Assembly (NCBI GenBank): GCA_964592635.1
Contig: CAZQFZ010000001.1
Span: 11,719 to 75,718 of the forward strand
Reading direction: 5' to 3'
DNA length: 64,000 bases
DNA from: VMCP01 sp964592635
Lineage (GTDB): Bacteria; Bacteroidota; Bacteroidia; NS11-12g; UBA955
In this document: positions 36,419-45,639 of the stretch, one piece after another
Layout: every line of letters begins with the position of its first letter
How positions within the stretch are numbered: the stretch's first letter is position 1
Program-made: the position numbers and the translations under genes
Notes under the pieces: generated by a model
What the model was told of the DNA's origin: nothing
Databases searched by the model: none
What the model saw: the letters and a program-made list of their open reading frames with translations, nothing else

Positions 36419-39400
36419 ATGAAATCAACAATTACTATGTTTAAAAAAGCGCTGGTTTTTGGTGCGATGGTCTTGGGAGCATTCTCGGGAAGTCGCCTAG
36501 AAGCTCAGACTCCGTGCTCGGGTACGTTCGCTTACGGCTGTGGTGGCTTGTACGGCTACTGCGGTGACCTAGATGCGGTAACAATCAAAAACAAGGCGGG
36601 TGCTGTTTTGGCGTCCTACAGTAGTTTGAAGTGCAGTAGCAATTCAACTTACTTAGGGGTTTTAAATCAGGGATCTGCTATTGATCTAACCGCTGGTGAG
36701 GAAATCACTATTGAAATTACTGGTACAGAATGGTCTGGTTACTACACACGTCCAGGTGTATGGATGGATGTTAGTTTGAACTCACAGTTCGAAGCTGCTG
36801 AATGTGTAGTAGATCCAAGTGCTAACGTAATTGGAGCTTCAGTAAACAAGTACGACGTAAAAGTACCTTGTTTCACAAAAGCAGGTAAAAGCCACATGCG
36901 TTTCCGCGGTGCAATGACTGCTTATTCTTTGACTAAAAACCAAGGATGTGGATCAATTGCTGGATACGGTAACGTGTTTGATTTGGAAGTAAACTACAAA
37001 CTTGGCCCAACACCTGTTGCTAACTTCATCGTTCCAACTGGTCCAAACTGGGAAGGTTCTCCTGTAGTATTCCCTGCATCAAGTCCTAATCCAGGCGCAT
37101 CTTACAAATGGACATTTGACAAAGCTGCTGCGGTTATCGCTGGTACAGGTACAAAAGGTTCTGCTCGTTGGACATCTGCTGGTAAGTACGATGTAAAAAT
37201 GGTTGTTGACTACTGCGGTATCAAAGACTCAACTACTAAAATCGTAACTATTACTGCTCCTACGGTTGTTCCTGTTGCCGATTTCATCGCTGATAACAAC
37301 GAAGTGGAATTGGGTTATGAGGTTCAATTATTTGATTTGAGTACAAACGGTCCTACTTCTTGGGCTTGGGAAATTTACTCTCCAACCGGTATCGGTGATG
37401 ATGTTTCTACTGCACAAAACCCTAAGTTCTACATGAACGAAGCGGGCTGGCATAAAGTATGTTTGACCTCTACAAATGGTGTAGGTTCTTCTAAAACGGT
37501 TTGTAAAGATCGTTATGTAGAGTGTTTGCCAACTTTGGATAATTACATGGGTCCTCAAAAAGAGGCTACTACTCGTTTCGGACGTTTGTTTGACCACAAC
37601 GGCCCTTCCGGTGATTATGCAAACAACAGAAAAACATCTATCGACTATTTCCAAATTTTACCTTGTGGTGCTCAAGAAATCAGATTGAAATTTGCTGATC
37701 TTTCTTTGGCCGATGATGGTGATATTTTGACTATCTACGATTTTGATCAAGAAGATCCAAACAAAGTGGTTGCTAAAATCAACAAGAGCAATCAAATTAT
37801 GTATGATACTGCTGTATTGAAATTAAAATCAGGTGCTGCGTTTATCACGTTCCAATCTAACGGTTCTGGTGTTTCTCGTGGTTTCATCATCAATTGGGAT
37901 TCTGATTTGGAAACTCCTACTTTGCCAGATGCAAACTTCGATATCGAATACAACCCAATTGGTAATGGTGCTGCTGCTAACTTCTTTAACAAAACAGCCA
38001 ATACCAAAGGTGTTCCAAATTACTTCTGGGAAATCTCTGATAACCAAGGTAACGTAACCAATAATTTCTACACTGAAAATGCAACTGAGAAATTCTATAC
38101 GGACGGTACTTACAAAGTGTGTATGGTTGCACAAACTTGTACTGGTTTTGATACTGCTTGTAAGAATATCACAGTTTACACTCCAACTAAAGCTGAGTTC
38201 GTAGATTTCAAAGCGGATAACTTACGTCCAACAATCGGTCAAGCGGTGAAGTTCACTACTACTACTGATTACGCTGATGTATTCGAGTGGAGCATTTTCC
38301 CAACTACATTCAAATATGTAAACGGAACAACTTCTAAGAGCCAAAACCCACAAATTGAGTTCACAGCGGGTGGTGCTTATACATTTACATTGTCTGCATA
38401 CAACGGTACAGCTGGTCGTACAACAACAGAGAAGAAAGTAATCAAAGCGAAATATGTAATTTGCCTTGACTATTGCATTCCTTTGACAAACATGACTTCT
38501 AAAGACGTAGCAATTGCAAAAGTTGCTGTAGTTGATAAGAACAACAAATTCTTAGTAAATAGCGAAACTGAAACAGGTGTTTCTTACAGTTCATTCACTG
38601 ATGGCCGTCCTATGAACATGACATTTGGTGCAACTTACAGCATCAGTGTTGCTCGTAAAACAAGCTCAAATGAAGTAAACTATAAAGCATGGATCGATTG
38701 GAATATCGATGGTGACTTTGACGATGCAGGTGAAGAGGTTATGTCAACAGGTGCAATGAAAGGTTTGATTGCAAACGGTTCATTCACTGTTCCTGAAATT
38801 GCAAAATCATTTGAAGGTGTAACAAGAATGCGTGTAGGTGCTTCTTACGGTTCATTCTCTAACAGTCCTTGTGGTGTAAACCAAGTAGGTGAATTTGAAG
38901 ATTACGCAATTTTATTGGCAAACGATAATACCGCTCCTGTGATTACATTGGTTGGTTCTGATACTGTGCGTGTTGAAAGAGGTTCTTCTGCTAGCTCTTG
39001 CTACCAAGAAGTTGCTTCTCAAACATACAAAGCTTCAGATGCAACAGAAGGCGATTTGACCAATAAAGTGGTTATCACTTCTGATTTGGATTGTTCAGTA
39101 GCGGGTGTTTACAGTATGGAATTCAACTTAGTTGATGCATCTGGTAACAAAGCAACTCCTAAAACTCGTACTATCATCGTAGTTTTGGATAGAACAGGTC
39201 CAGTTTTGACCTTACAAGGAAAAGACACTGTAACTATCGAACAGTGTGGAACATTCACCGATCCAGGTGCAGTTGCAAACGACGCAGTTGATGGTGATTT
39301 GACCTCTGCAATTAAAGTAAACGGTTCCGTTGATCCTAGCGCTACTGGTGATTACAATATCACTTATACGGTTAAAGATGCTCAAGGCAACCTTTCTACA

Positions 39401-40468
39401 AAAGTTCGTGTAGTTCGTGTTCGCGATACTCAAAAACCAGGTATCTACCGTTTAGGTAAGCGTATTACTAACAACATGACAATCAACGTACAAATCAATA
39501 CTGCTTTCGTTGATGATATTTACGCTTTGGATCCATGTAATGGTAATATCTTCTTGAAGAAAGATCCAGGATTCAACGGTGTTGTTAATAATCAACAACG
39601 TGCTACTTATCCAATTTTCTACAGTGCAGTTGACCCATCTGGTAACAAAGCTGACGAAGACGGATATGTAATTAACTATATTGTAGATGACTTTATTGCT
39701 CCAAACATTGAGTTGAATACTTCTGATACAGTGTTGCATGATGTGAATGATCCTTACAGTTCACGTTCAGTTACTGTTACTGACAACTACTATGGTCCAA
39801 CTCAAGTTTCTGTAGTTCGTACAGGTAAAGTAGATCCTTATGTTTTGGGTACTTATGTTGAAACATTTGTAGCAACTGATGCAAGTGGTAACAAATCAAC
39901 CAAGAAGAGATTCATTAAAGTGGTTGACCGTATTGCTCCTGAATTGACAGCACCTCCAGTTTCTGCTTGTGTAGGTACTCCTTTCTGGGCAATGACTGGA
40001 TTGATTCTAAAAGATAATTACTATTCTGCTAAAGATCTTGAATCTTTGGTGAAAGTGGTTTCTCATAACGTGAATGTGTTAGAAGCGGGTGTTTACTTCA
40101 TTAACTACTCACTTTCTGATCCAAGTGGTAACCAAGCTGCTATCGTATCTCGTACAGTTTACGTAGCTTATCCTCCAAATTGTCAAAACACCTACATGGA
40201 TGTTAAGAACTTCAAATTGGAAGATGCGGTTAACGTACATCCAAACCCAACAACTGGTTTAGTGAATGTATCTTATGCTGTAAATAACAACGAATCAGTA
40301 AACATTGAAGTTGTTAATTCAGTAGGAGCTACTGTTGCTACGCGTGTTGTAAAAGGTGGAATGGGTACTGAAGAGTTCAACTTAGCAGGTAATGCTAAAG
40401 GTGTTTACTTTGTACGTATCACAAACAACGGTCAGTCTGCAGTTAAGAAATTGGTTGTAAACAACTAA
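36419..40468 (+). CDS. Giant multidomain surface protein, T9SS type A cargo
   Basis: A 1349-residue secreted protein. The ATG at 36419 starts a clean signal peptide (MKSTITMFKKALVFGAMV to RLEAQ); a TTG at 36380 is in frame but poor. After a Cys-rich N-terminal domain come PKD-like modules (about 197-364 and 504-677), a CUB-like domain (about 394-494; LADDGDILTIYD, FITFQSNGSG), a GEVED domain (about 730-838; AWIDWNIDGDFDDAGEE, GEFEDYAI), several DUF5011/HYR-type Ig repeats (about 840-1250; ITLVGSDTVRVERG, VVDRIAPELTAPP) and a type A T9SS sorting tail (VHPNPTTGLVNVSY to KGVYFVRITN, KKLVVNN). Codon choice (AAC, GGT, CGT, TTC) points to high expression. Likely an abundant adhesin or matrix protein. 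Confidence 0.9.
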   Translation: MKSTITMFKKALVFGAMVLGAFSGSRLEAQTPCSGTFAYGCGGLYGYCGDLDAVTIKNKAGAVLASYSSLKCSSNSTYLGVLNQGSAIDLTAGEEITIEITGTEWSGYYTRPGVWMDVSLNSQFEAAECVVDPSANVIGASVNKYDVKVPCFTKAGKSHMRFRGAMTAYSLTKNQGCGSIAGYGNVFDLEVNYKLGPTPVANFIVPTGPNWEGSPVVFPASSPNPGASYKWTFDKAAAVIAGTGTKGSARWTSAGKYDVKMVVDYCGIKDSTTKIVTITAPTVVPVADFIADNNEVELGYEVQLFDLSTNGPTSWAWEIYSPTGIGDDVSTAQNPKFYMNEAGWHKVCLTSTNGVGSSKTVCKDRYVECLPTLDNYMGPQKEATTRFGRLFDHNGPSGDYANNRKTSIDYFQILPCGAQEIRLKFADLSLADDGDILTIYDFDQEDPNKVVAKINKSNQIMYDTAVLKLKSGAAFITFQSNGSGVSRGFIINWDSDLETPTLPDANFDIEYNPIGNGAAANFFNKTANTKGVPNYFWEISDNQGNVTNNFYTENATEKFYTDGTYKVCMVAQTCTGFDTACKNITVYTPTKAEFVDFKADNLRPTIGQAVKFTTTTDYADVFEWSIFPTTFKYVNGTTSKSQNPQIEFTAGGAYTFTLSAYNGTAGRTTTEKKVIKAKYVICLDYCIPLTNMTSKDVAIAKVAVVDKNNKFLVNSETETGVSYSSFTDGRPMNMTFGATYSISVARKTSSNEVNYKAWIDWNIDGDFDDAGEEVMSTGAMKGLIANGSFTVPEIAKSFEGVTRMRVGASYGSFSNSPCGVNQVGEFEDYAILLANDNTAPVITLVGSDTVRVERGSSASSCYQEVASQTYKASDATEGDLTNKVVITSDLDCSVAGVYSMEFNLVDASGNKATPKTRTIIVVLDRTGPVLTLQGKDTVTIEQCGTFTDPGAVANDAVDGDLTSAIKVNGSVDPSATGDYNITYTVKDAQGNLSTKVRVVRVRDTQKPGIYRLGKRITNNMTINVQINTAFVDDIYALDPCNGNIFLKKDPGFNGVVNNQQRATYPIFYSAVDPSGNKADEDGYVINYIVDDFIAPNIELNTSDTVLHDVNDPYSSRSVTVTDNYYGPTQVSVVRTGKVDPYVLGTYVETFVATDASGNKSTKKRFIKVVDRIAPELTAPPVSACVGTPFWAMTGLILKDNYYSAKDLESLVKVVSHNVNVLEAGVYFINYSLSDPSGNQAAIVSRTVYVAYPPNCQNTYMDVKNFKLEDAVNVHPNPTTGLVNVSYAVNNNESVNIEVVNSVGATVATRVVKGGMGTEEFNLAGNAKGVYFVRITNNGQSAVKKLVVNN

Positions 40469-40491
40469 TTCTCAGATAACCTTTATTAAGG

Positions 40492-40528
40492 AAAGGCCTT
40501 GGATTAATTTCCAAGGCCTTTTTTTTTC
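40492..40528 (+). terminator. Rho-independent terminator after the T9SS surface protein
   Basis: AAAGGCCTTGG (40492-40502) pairs perfectly with CCAAGGCCTTT (40511-40521) over an 8-nt loop and is followed by T residues. It separates the surface-protein transcript from the MlaD-type gene. Confidence 0.94.
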
Positions 40529-40618
40529 ACTAATTTGTTACTTATAAATAAATTTCAGAACTCCGTATGTTTGCCTCGTTGTTTTGTCGACTTTTAATAT
40601 GATTTAAATTAAAATTTG

Positions 40619-40626
40619 TAATTTTG
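40619..40626 (+). promoter_or_regulatory. TAnnTTTG element of the MlaD-type gene
   Basis: TAATTTTG ends 5 nt before the ATG at 40632, predicting a leaderless mRNA. Confidence 0.55.
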
Positions 40627-40631
40627 AAATA

Positions 40632-41612
40632 ATGTCTATTTTTAAAGGTCTTTCTAAAGAGTTTCAAGTAGGTACACTTACTACCATTGCAATTACGATT
40701 CTTATTTTGGGTTATAATTTTATGAGGGGAAAAGATAATCCATTTACTAGAGGAAAGGAGTTTATTGTGTATTATGATAGTACTCAAGGTTTGGGTGTAG
40801 GAACTTCAGTAATTTATAATGGATTGCGGATTGGTCAGCTTTCCTCAATTGATATTACAAGCGATGGCAAACGAATGGAGGCACGTTTTGAAGTAGCTTC
40901 TAGCTTGGACATCCCCAAAGATTCAAAGTTTCAGATTCAATCTGAATTACTCGGTGGTCAAAAAGTACGTTTGCTTTTAGGAGTTTCCAATGTTTATGCC
41001 GAAGATGGAGACACATTAATGGGAACTTATGCCAGTGATCAATTTTCTGCAATAAATGATCAAGTGTTGCCCATTGCTTCGAAAGTGGATTCATTATTAA
41101 CACAAATGAATCGTGTTCTTCATCATCCTGGATTGGATCAGGCACTAACAGAATTACCAGGTGCAATGAATGAAATGAAGTTATTATTGAGGGATTCTCG
41201 TGGTATGGTTGCAAGTAATTCTAGCTATATTAACTCTTCATTGTCAAATTTGTCGCTGTTTACTGAAAATTTGAAAGAATATAATAAAGCAATTCGCTTG
41301 ACTCTAAATCGTATTGAAAAAACGACCGAGGGGTTGGATACGTTTAGAATATCTCGTGTCTTAGAGCATTCTGATAGTCTTATTCGAGGTATTAATGCAA
41401 TAACGAATCAGGTTAACTCGGGTAAAGGGAATGTAGGTAAATTGATTTATGACGATGATTTATATGAGAATTTGAACAATACCACCTTAGAATTGAAATC
41501 CGTTTTAATGGATTTGAAGCGATATCCTGAAAAATACATACCCGTTCCTCTTACAAAGCAACAACGTAAGAAAGCGAAAGAATCATCATTAAAGGATACG
41601 GCTGTTTGGTAA
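40632..41612 (+). CDS. MlaD family (MCE domain) lipid-transport protein
   Basis: Inner-membrane-anchored periplasmic protein of a phospholipid (Mla-type) transport system. The 326 residues have one transmembrane helix (about 14-31, LTTIAITILILGYNF), the MCE domain (about 38-120: FIVYYDSTQGLGVGTSVIYNGLRIG, ELLGGQKVRLLLG) in two phrases, and a helical C-terminal half (about 140-300) that should form a tube or coiled coil. The MlaE/MlaF partners are not in the window. The last codons and the stop (ACGGCTGTTTGGTAA) are copied once more 73 bp downstream. Confidence 0.93.
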   Translation: MSIFKGLSKEFQVGTLTTIAITILILGYNFMRGKDNPFTRGKEFIVYYDSTQGLGVGTSVIYNGLRIGQLSSIDITSDGKRMEARFEVASSLDIPKDSKFQIQSELLGGQKVRLLLGVSNVYAEDGDTLMGTYASDQFSAINDQVLPIASKVDSLLTQMNRVLHHPGLDQALTELPGAMNEMKLLLRDSRGMVASNSSYINSSLSNLSLFTENLKEYNKAIRLTLNRIEKTTEGLDTFRISRVLEHSDSLIRGINAITNQVNSGKGNVGKLIYDDDLYENLNNTTLELKSVLMDLKRYPEKYIPVPLTKQQRKKAKESSLKDTAVW

Positions 41613-41735
41613 TACGCGCCCGAATGATTTTTTATGTTGGGTCATGCTATTGCAGAAAACTGTAATGCATACGGCTATTTGGTAATACGCACCCGAATGA
41701 TTTTTTATGTTGGGTAATGCTATTGCAGAAAACTG
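41596..41735. repeat. 67-bp direct duplication covering the 3' end of the MlaD-type gene
   Basis: Copy 1 is 41596-41662 and copy 2 is 41669-41735, offset 73 bp, with three mismatches. Copy 1 contains the last codons and TAA of the gene, so copy 2 carries a second non-functional stop region (CATACGGCTATTTGGTAA). Confidence 0.92.
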
Positions 41736-41875
41736 ACTTACAATACTATTTGAATAGGATTTTTGTTGCCTTGGAATATTTTTCCATTCTTTAAAACGTT
41801 ATTATCGCTTTTTGCTAAATATTTTTTGCACCTAAATTAAGTAAAGAATAAACCTGCGAAAGAATTACAATTGGA

Positions 41876-42595
41876 TTATTTACTTGAATCGTAGGAATTT
41901 AACGAATTTTTTAATTGGATGGCTTCAAATATCATGATGCTCCAAAGCATATAAAGGAAATTGTAGAAGAAATCTTCAAAAGGAATTGTTCCTATTCTCA
42001 GAGACATATTCTCCAAATTGTTGTAGATAAGCACTGGTTTTGACGTTAATACGCCGTTTATGTATGCCATGGGAAGAATGGCAATTAACCAGGCTATAAC
42101 TAAATGACTCCATATTCTTTTGAGTAATTGTTGGGAGTAAATAAACATTAAAATTAATGTAACTGATATAAGTCCAAATGTTACAGTAGTGTACGTTTTA
42201 TCCCAAAAAAAGATGCAAATAAATAAGGATAGTCCAGCAAAAAATGCCCAAGTAGAGTTGAAAGGTATTGATAATTTTGGGAAGTACATTTTTAAACACA
42301 TGTAGATAAAAACACAGGCATATGGTACAACAGAAAAAAATCCATATTCTTCTACGGGTAGTGAACCCAGTTTGTATCCTAATAGATAGGAGGAATTGAA
42401 TTTCCAAACTCCTATTTGAGTGAACCACTCATCCCAAACGATATATAGGAATGACGTGATAAGTGTAGCTATTGCAAGGGGTTTGAAGTATTTGTAAAAA
42501 GCCACTTTCTTATCGAATGATAAAAAAAGTGGCCCTAAAATCGTTACTATATCAAGAAAAAGGTAGGTGTATTGATCGGAAACAGGTACGTACAT
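41876..42595 (-). CDS. Lycopene cyclase domain protein (CrtYc/CrtYd-type fusion)
   Basis: A 239-residue membrane protein with about seven hydrophobic helices in two related halves. Each half carries the short acidic signature of heterodimer-type lycopene cyclases: GSLPVEEYGFF in the first and GTIPFEDFFYNFLY in the second. The family closes the ends of lycopene to beta- or related rings, in the cytoplasmic membrane. It lies 10 nt after an ECF sigma factor gene on the same strand and is probably cotranscribed with it. No crtB, crtI or crtZ lies in the window, so the pathway is only inferred. Confidence 0.85.
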   Translation of the reverse strand: MYVPVSDQYTYLFLDIVTILGPLFLSFDKKVAFYKYFKPLAIATLITSFLYIVWDEWFTQIGVWKFNSSYLLGYKLGSLPVEEYGFFSVVPYACVFIYMCLKMYFPKLSIPFNSTWAFFAGLSLFICIFFWDKTYTTVTFGLISVTLILMFIYSQQLLKRIWSHLVIAWLIAILPMAYINGVLTSKPVLIYNNLENMSLRIGTIPFEDFFYNFLYMLWSIMIFEAIQLKNSLNSYDSSK

Positions 42596-42605
42596 CTACG
42601 TAAAT

Positions 42606-43145
42606 TTAAGCTGGTTGCAACTGATAGCCAAATTCCAAGGCGTAATCTTTTAATTTTTCTCTTAAAACACGTCGCGCAATGAAAATTCTGGTTTTTACTG
42701 TACCAATAGGAATATTCAATTCCTCTGCAATTTCGTGGTATTTGAAACCTTCTGCATTCAGTTTGAACGTTAATTTCAAATCATATGGCAACGATTCAAC
42801 AGCTGAATCTAAATCCTTTCTGATGAATTTTAATTCGGCGTCGTTATCGATTTTATGAGAAGGGATATCCAAAAAGTACGTATTCTCAGTACTGTCTAAA
42901 AAAGTATTGCGTTTTTGATTCCTTCGATAATTATTGATAAAGGAGTTTTTCAAAATAGTGTATAGCCAACCTCTGAGATTGGTCCCGGCTTTAAAATTTT
43001 CCCGGTATCGATATGCTTTCAAGATGGTGTCTTGCACTAAATCTTTGGTATCATCCATATCGTGAGTTAGGGAAAGAGCGTAATTTCTGAGTGGAGCTAA
43101 TTCTTGCTCCATCATTTTGTCGAAATTTAATTGTGTAACCTTCAT
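42606..43145 (-). CDS. RNA polymerase ECF-type sigma factor
   Basis: A 179-residue sigma-70 family factor with only regions 2 and 4. Region 2 (about 15-80): NYALSLTHDMDDTKDLVQDT, TNLRGWLYTILKNSFIN. Region 4 (about 110-170): AVESLPYDLKLTFKLNAEG, YHEIAEELNIPIGTVKTRI. No adjacent anti-sigma factor gene is present; the next gene on the transcript encodes the lycopene-cyclase-like protein, which suggests control of pigment or light/oxidative stress genes. A 7-bp inverted repeat (CATAGCG at 43143-43149, CGCTATG at 43177-43183) brackets the start region and could be an operator. Confidence 0.93.
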   Translation of the reverse strand: MKVTQLNFDKMMEQELAPLRNYALSLTHDMDDTKDLVQDTILKAYRYRENFKAGTNLRGWLYTILKNSFINNYRRNQKRNTFLDSTENTYFLDIPSHKIDNDAELKFIRKDLDSAVESLPYDLKLTFKLNAEGFKYHEIAEELNIPIGTVKTRIFIARRVLREKLKDYALEFGYQLQPA

Positions 43146-43633
43146 AGCGAATCGTTAAACAAATATCTACACTTTGCGCTATGTTATCAATGGGTATTGT
43201 TTAACATATGGTTTTAAATAGTTAAACAGTAAATATTTGTATTACAGAATAAATGGATTAAATAATAGAAAATTAATGAGATAGAAATTTTTAGCTTAGT
43301 TATTTGTTTAAAGTGTAATCGACAAAGTTTAACAAAACGCGGATAAAAGTAATTTTGTATGTGTTGTTTTTGTTAAGGGATAAAGTTAAAACTGATAACA
43401 AAGTGAATTTGCATCAATGGTGTACAATTTATTTTATGTTTCGTTACATTTACGAATGTCAGTTGTATGTAAGTTGAGCGTTTTTCGATAAAATTATTCA
43501 ATAAATAATGAATAATCGGTATTTGAAACCAAGTTGTTGAAGTTTACAGATAGAATGGGGACAGTAATATTAAAGCCGAAAGGCCACCGTTAAGGTGGCC
43601 TTTCGCATATTTAGATGGCTTGCTTATTTTAAT
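43146..43633. other. Intergenic region between the sigma factor and atpC
   Basis: About 490 nt of A/T-rich sequence. It holds the sigma-gene inverted repeat, one plus-strand TAnnTTTG box at 43350-43357 with no worthwhile frame behind it, and the hairpin at 43577-43605. I see no gene. A small RNA reading on the plus strand from about 43362 to the hairpin cannot be excluded. Confidence 0.5.
43577..43605. terminator. Terminator hairpin after atpC
   Basis: CGAAAGGCCACC pairs over all 12 bases with GGTGGCCTTTCG around a 5-nt loop, 29 nt beyond the atpC stop. The flanks are only moderately T-rich in either direction. Confidence 0.75.
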
Positions 43634-43864
43634 TTACACCAATACGGTTACTTTATTCGATAGAACTTCAACCAAACCGCCTGTAATTGTAAAGGATTTG
43701 TTTGACGCATTTGATTTGACTTCAATCGTTCCCGCATTTAAACTCGATATAAGAGCGGCGTGATTGTGTTTAACCTGAAAACTACCATTGCTACCAGGTA
43801 AAGTAACTAATTCAGCATCCCCAGTAAAAAGCGTAGTGTCGGGTGTTAAAATTTCAACAAACAT
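43634..43864 (-). CDS. atpC: ATP synthase F1 epsilon subunit, short form
   Basis: A 76-residue epsilon subunit of the F1 central stalk. It contains only the N-terminal beta-sandwich (FVEILTPDTTLFTGDAE, LVTLPGSNGSFQVKHNHAAL, ITGGLVEVLSNKVTVLV) and lacks the C-terminal helical hairpin that inhibits ATPase activity in E. coli and Bacillus. Such short forms are usual in Bacteroidota, so this is not a truncation. It follows atpD by 17 nt. Confidence 0.94.
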   Translation of the reverse strand: MFVEILTPDTTLFTGDAELVTLPGSNGSFQVKHNHAALISSLNAGTIEVKSNASNKSFTITGGLVEVLSNKVTVLV

Positions 43865-43881
43865 ATGAATATATATTATAA

Positions 43882-45390
43882 TTATGCTGCTGCTTCTTCC
43901 AACAACTTCTTACCTTTGGCAATGGCATCTTCGATAGTACCAACTAAGTTGAAAGCCGCCTCTGGATACTCATCCACTTCACCGTCCATAATCATGTTGA
44001 AACCACGGATGGTGTCTTTGATATCAACCAATACACCTTTCAAACCGGTGAACTGTTCAGCTACGTGGAACGGTTGAGACAAGAAACGTTGAACACGACG
44101 AGCACGAGATACAACCAATTTATCTTCCTCACTCAATTCATCCATACCCAAGATGGCGATGATATCTTGAAGTTCTTTATAACGTTGCAACAATGCTTTC
44201 ACACGTTGAGCACAATTATAGTGATCATCACCTAAAATTTCTCTAGATAAAATTCTAGAAGTGGAATCCAAAGGATCTACTGCGGGATAAATTCCTAACT
44301 CGGCAATTTTACGACTCAATACGGTAGTAGCATCCAAGTGAGCAAATGTAGTTGCAGGAGCTGGATCCGTTAAGTCGTCTGCAGGTACGTACACCGCTTG
44401 AACTGAAGTGATAGAACCACGGGTGGTTGAAGTAATGCGTTCTTGCATTACACCCATCTCAGTAGCAAGAGTAGGTTGGTAACCTACTGCAGATGGCATA
44501 CGTCCTAACAATGCTGATACTTCGGAACCTGCTTGAGTAAAACGGAAGATATTATCGATAAAGAAAAGAATATCTTTACCAGCACCTTCACCATCCCCAT
44601 CACGGAAATATTCCGCTACCGTTAAACCTGATAAAGCAACACGAGCGCGAGCCCCTGGAGGTTCGTTCATTTGACCGAATACTAAGGTAGCTTGACTTTT
44701 TGCCAATTCATTCATGTCAACTTTGGATAGATCCCATCCGCCTGATTCCATAGAATGTTTGAATTCTTCACCGTAACGAATTACGCCAGATTCAATCATC
44801 TCACGCAACAAATCGTTTCCTTCACGACTTCTTTCACCTACACCAGCAAATACAGACATACCAGAGTATGCTTTTGCAATATTGTTGATCAATTCCATGA
44901 TCAATACGGTTTTGCCTACACCGGCACCACCGAACAATCCAATTTTACCACCTTTCGCATAAGGCTCCAACAAATCGATTACCTTGATACCTGTATATAA
45001 AGGTTCAGTTGATGTACTTAAATTTTCGAATGTGGGTGCCGCTTGGTGGATACCACGACCATTGTCGTTGTTTAATTTTTCCATTCCATCGATAGCTTCA
45101 CCAACTACGTTCATCAGACGACCACGAATGGATTCGCCAGTTGGCATAGTAATAGTAGTACCTTTGTCCACTACTTCCATTCCGCGACGCAAACCCTCGG
45201 TACCATCCATAGCGATTGTTCTCACCATGTTTTCTCCCAAATGTTGCTGTACTTCTAAAACCAAAGTTTGTCCGTTTTCTTTGGTAACTACCAATGCGTT
45301 ATAAATTTTAGGTAGGTGGGATCCTGCTTCGTTGAAACTTACGTCTACAACAGGACCGATAATCTGTGAAATTTTACCAATGTTAGCCAT
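43882..45390 (-). CDS. atpD: ATP synthase F1 beta subunit
   Basis: Catalytic beta subunit of F-type ATP synthase, 502 residues. The P-loop GGAGVGKT (154-161), GERSREGNDL, the LFFIDNIFRFTQAGSEVSAL Walker B region and ALLGRMPSAVGYQPTL are unmistakable. Only atpC follows; the other subunit genes must lie elsewhere, the split arrangement typical of the phylum. A TATATTTG promoter element lies 16 nt upstream of the start. Confidence 0.98.
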   Translation of the reverse strand: MANIGKISQIIGPVVDVSFNEAGSHLPKIYNALVVTKENGQTLVLEVQQHLGENMVRTIAMDGTEGLRRGMEVVDKGTTITMPTGESIRGRLMNVVGEAIDGMEKLNNDNGRGIHQAAPTFENLSTSTEPLYTGIKVIDLLEPYAKGGKIGLFGGAGVGKTVLIMELINNIAKAYSGMSVFAGVGERSREGNDLLREMIESGVIRYGEEFKHSMESGGWDLSKVDMNELAKSQATLVFGQMNEPPGARARVALSGLTVAEYFRDGDGEGAGKDILFFIDNIFRFTQAGSEVSALLGRMPSAVGYQPTLATEMGVMQERITSTTRGSITSVQAVYVPADDLTDPAPATTFAHLDATTVLSRKIAELGIYPAVDPLDSTSRILSREILGDDHYNCAQRVKALLQRYKELQDIIAILGMDELSEEDKLVVSRARRVQRFLSQPFHVAEQFTGLKGVLVDIKDTIRGFNMIMDGEVDEYPEAAFNLVGTIEDAIAKGKKLLEEAAA

Positions 45391-45406
45391 CTTATTTTTC
45401 AGGGTG

Positions 45407-45414
45407 CAAATATA
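45407..45414 (-). promoter_or_regulatory. TAnnTTTG element of atpDC
   Basis: TATATTTG on the minus strand, 16 nt before the atpD ATG. Confidence 0.55.
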
Positions 45415-45639
45415 CGGTTTAAAATCGATGAAATCCTATTTTTTAGAATTTAAAAACAACAAGTTTTGGAAATAGCAAATGGCAAGAGAAATTATCTCAA
45501 TTAAATTATCAACCAATGAGGTGGATTGTATTGCGCATTGCACAGTGTTTTTATTTTTATTCGAGTTCGGGGTTTTATGTATGCCAATTCTGACGCAATT
45601 ATAATTTGCTTCATCGCGGGGTATTATAAACCGTATTAT

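Noticed and set aside
43359..43376. Leaderless five-codon peptide (MCCFC) behind the TAATTTTG box
   Set aside because: Too short to support as a gene, and the ATG after the box is likely chance.
43634..43864. Truncated atpC
   Set aside because: The missing C-terminal helices are normal for the short epsilon of Bacteroidota.
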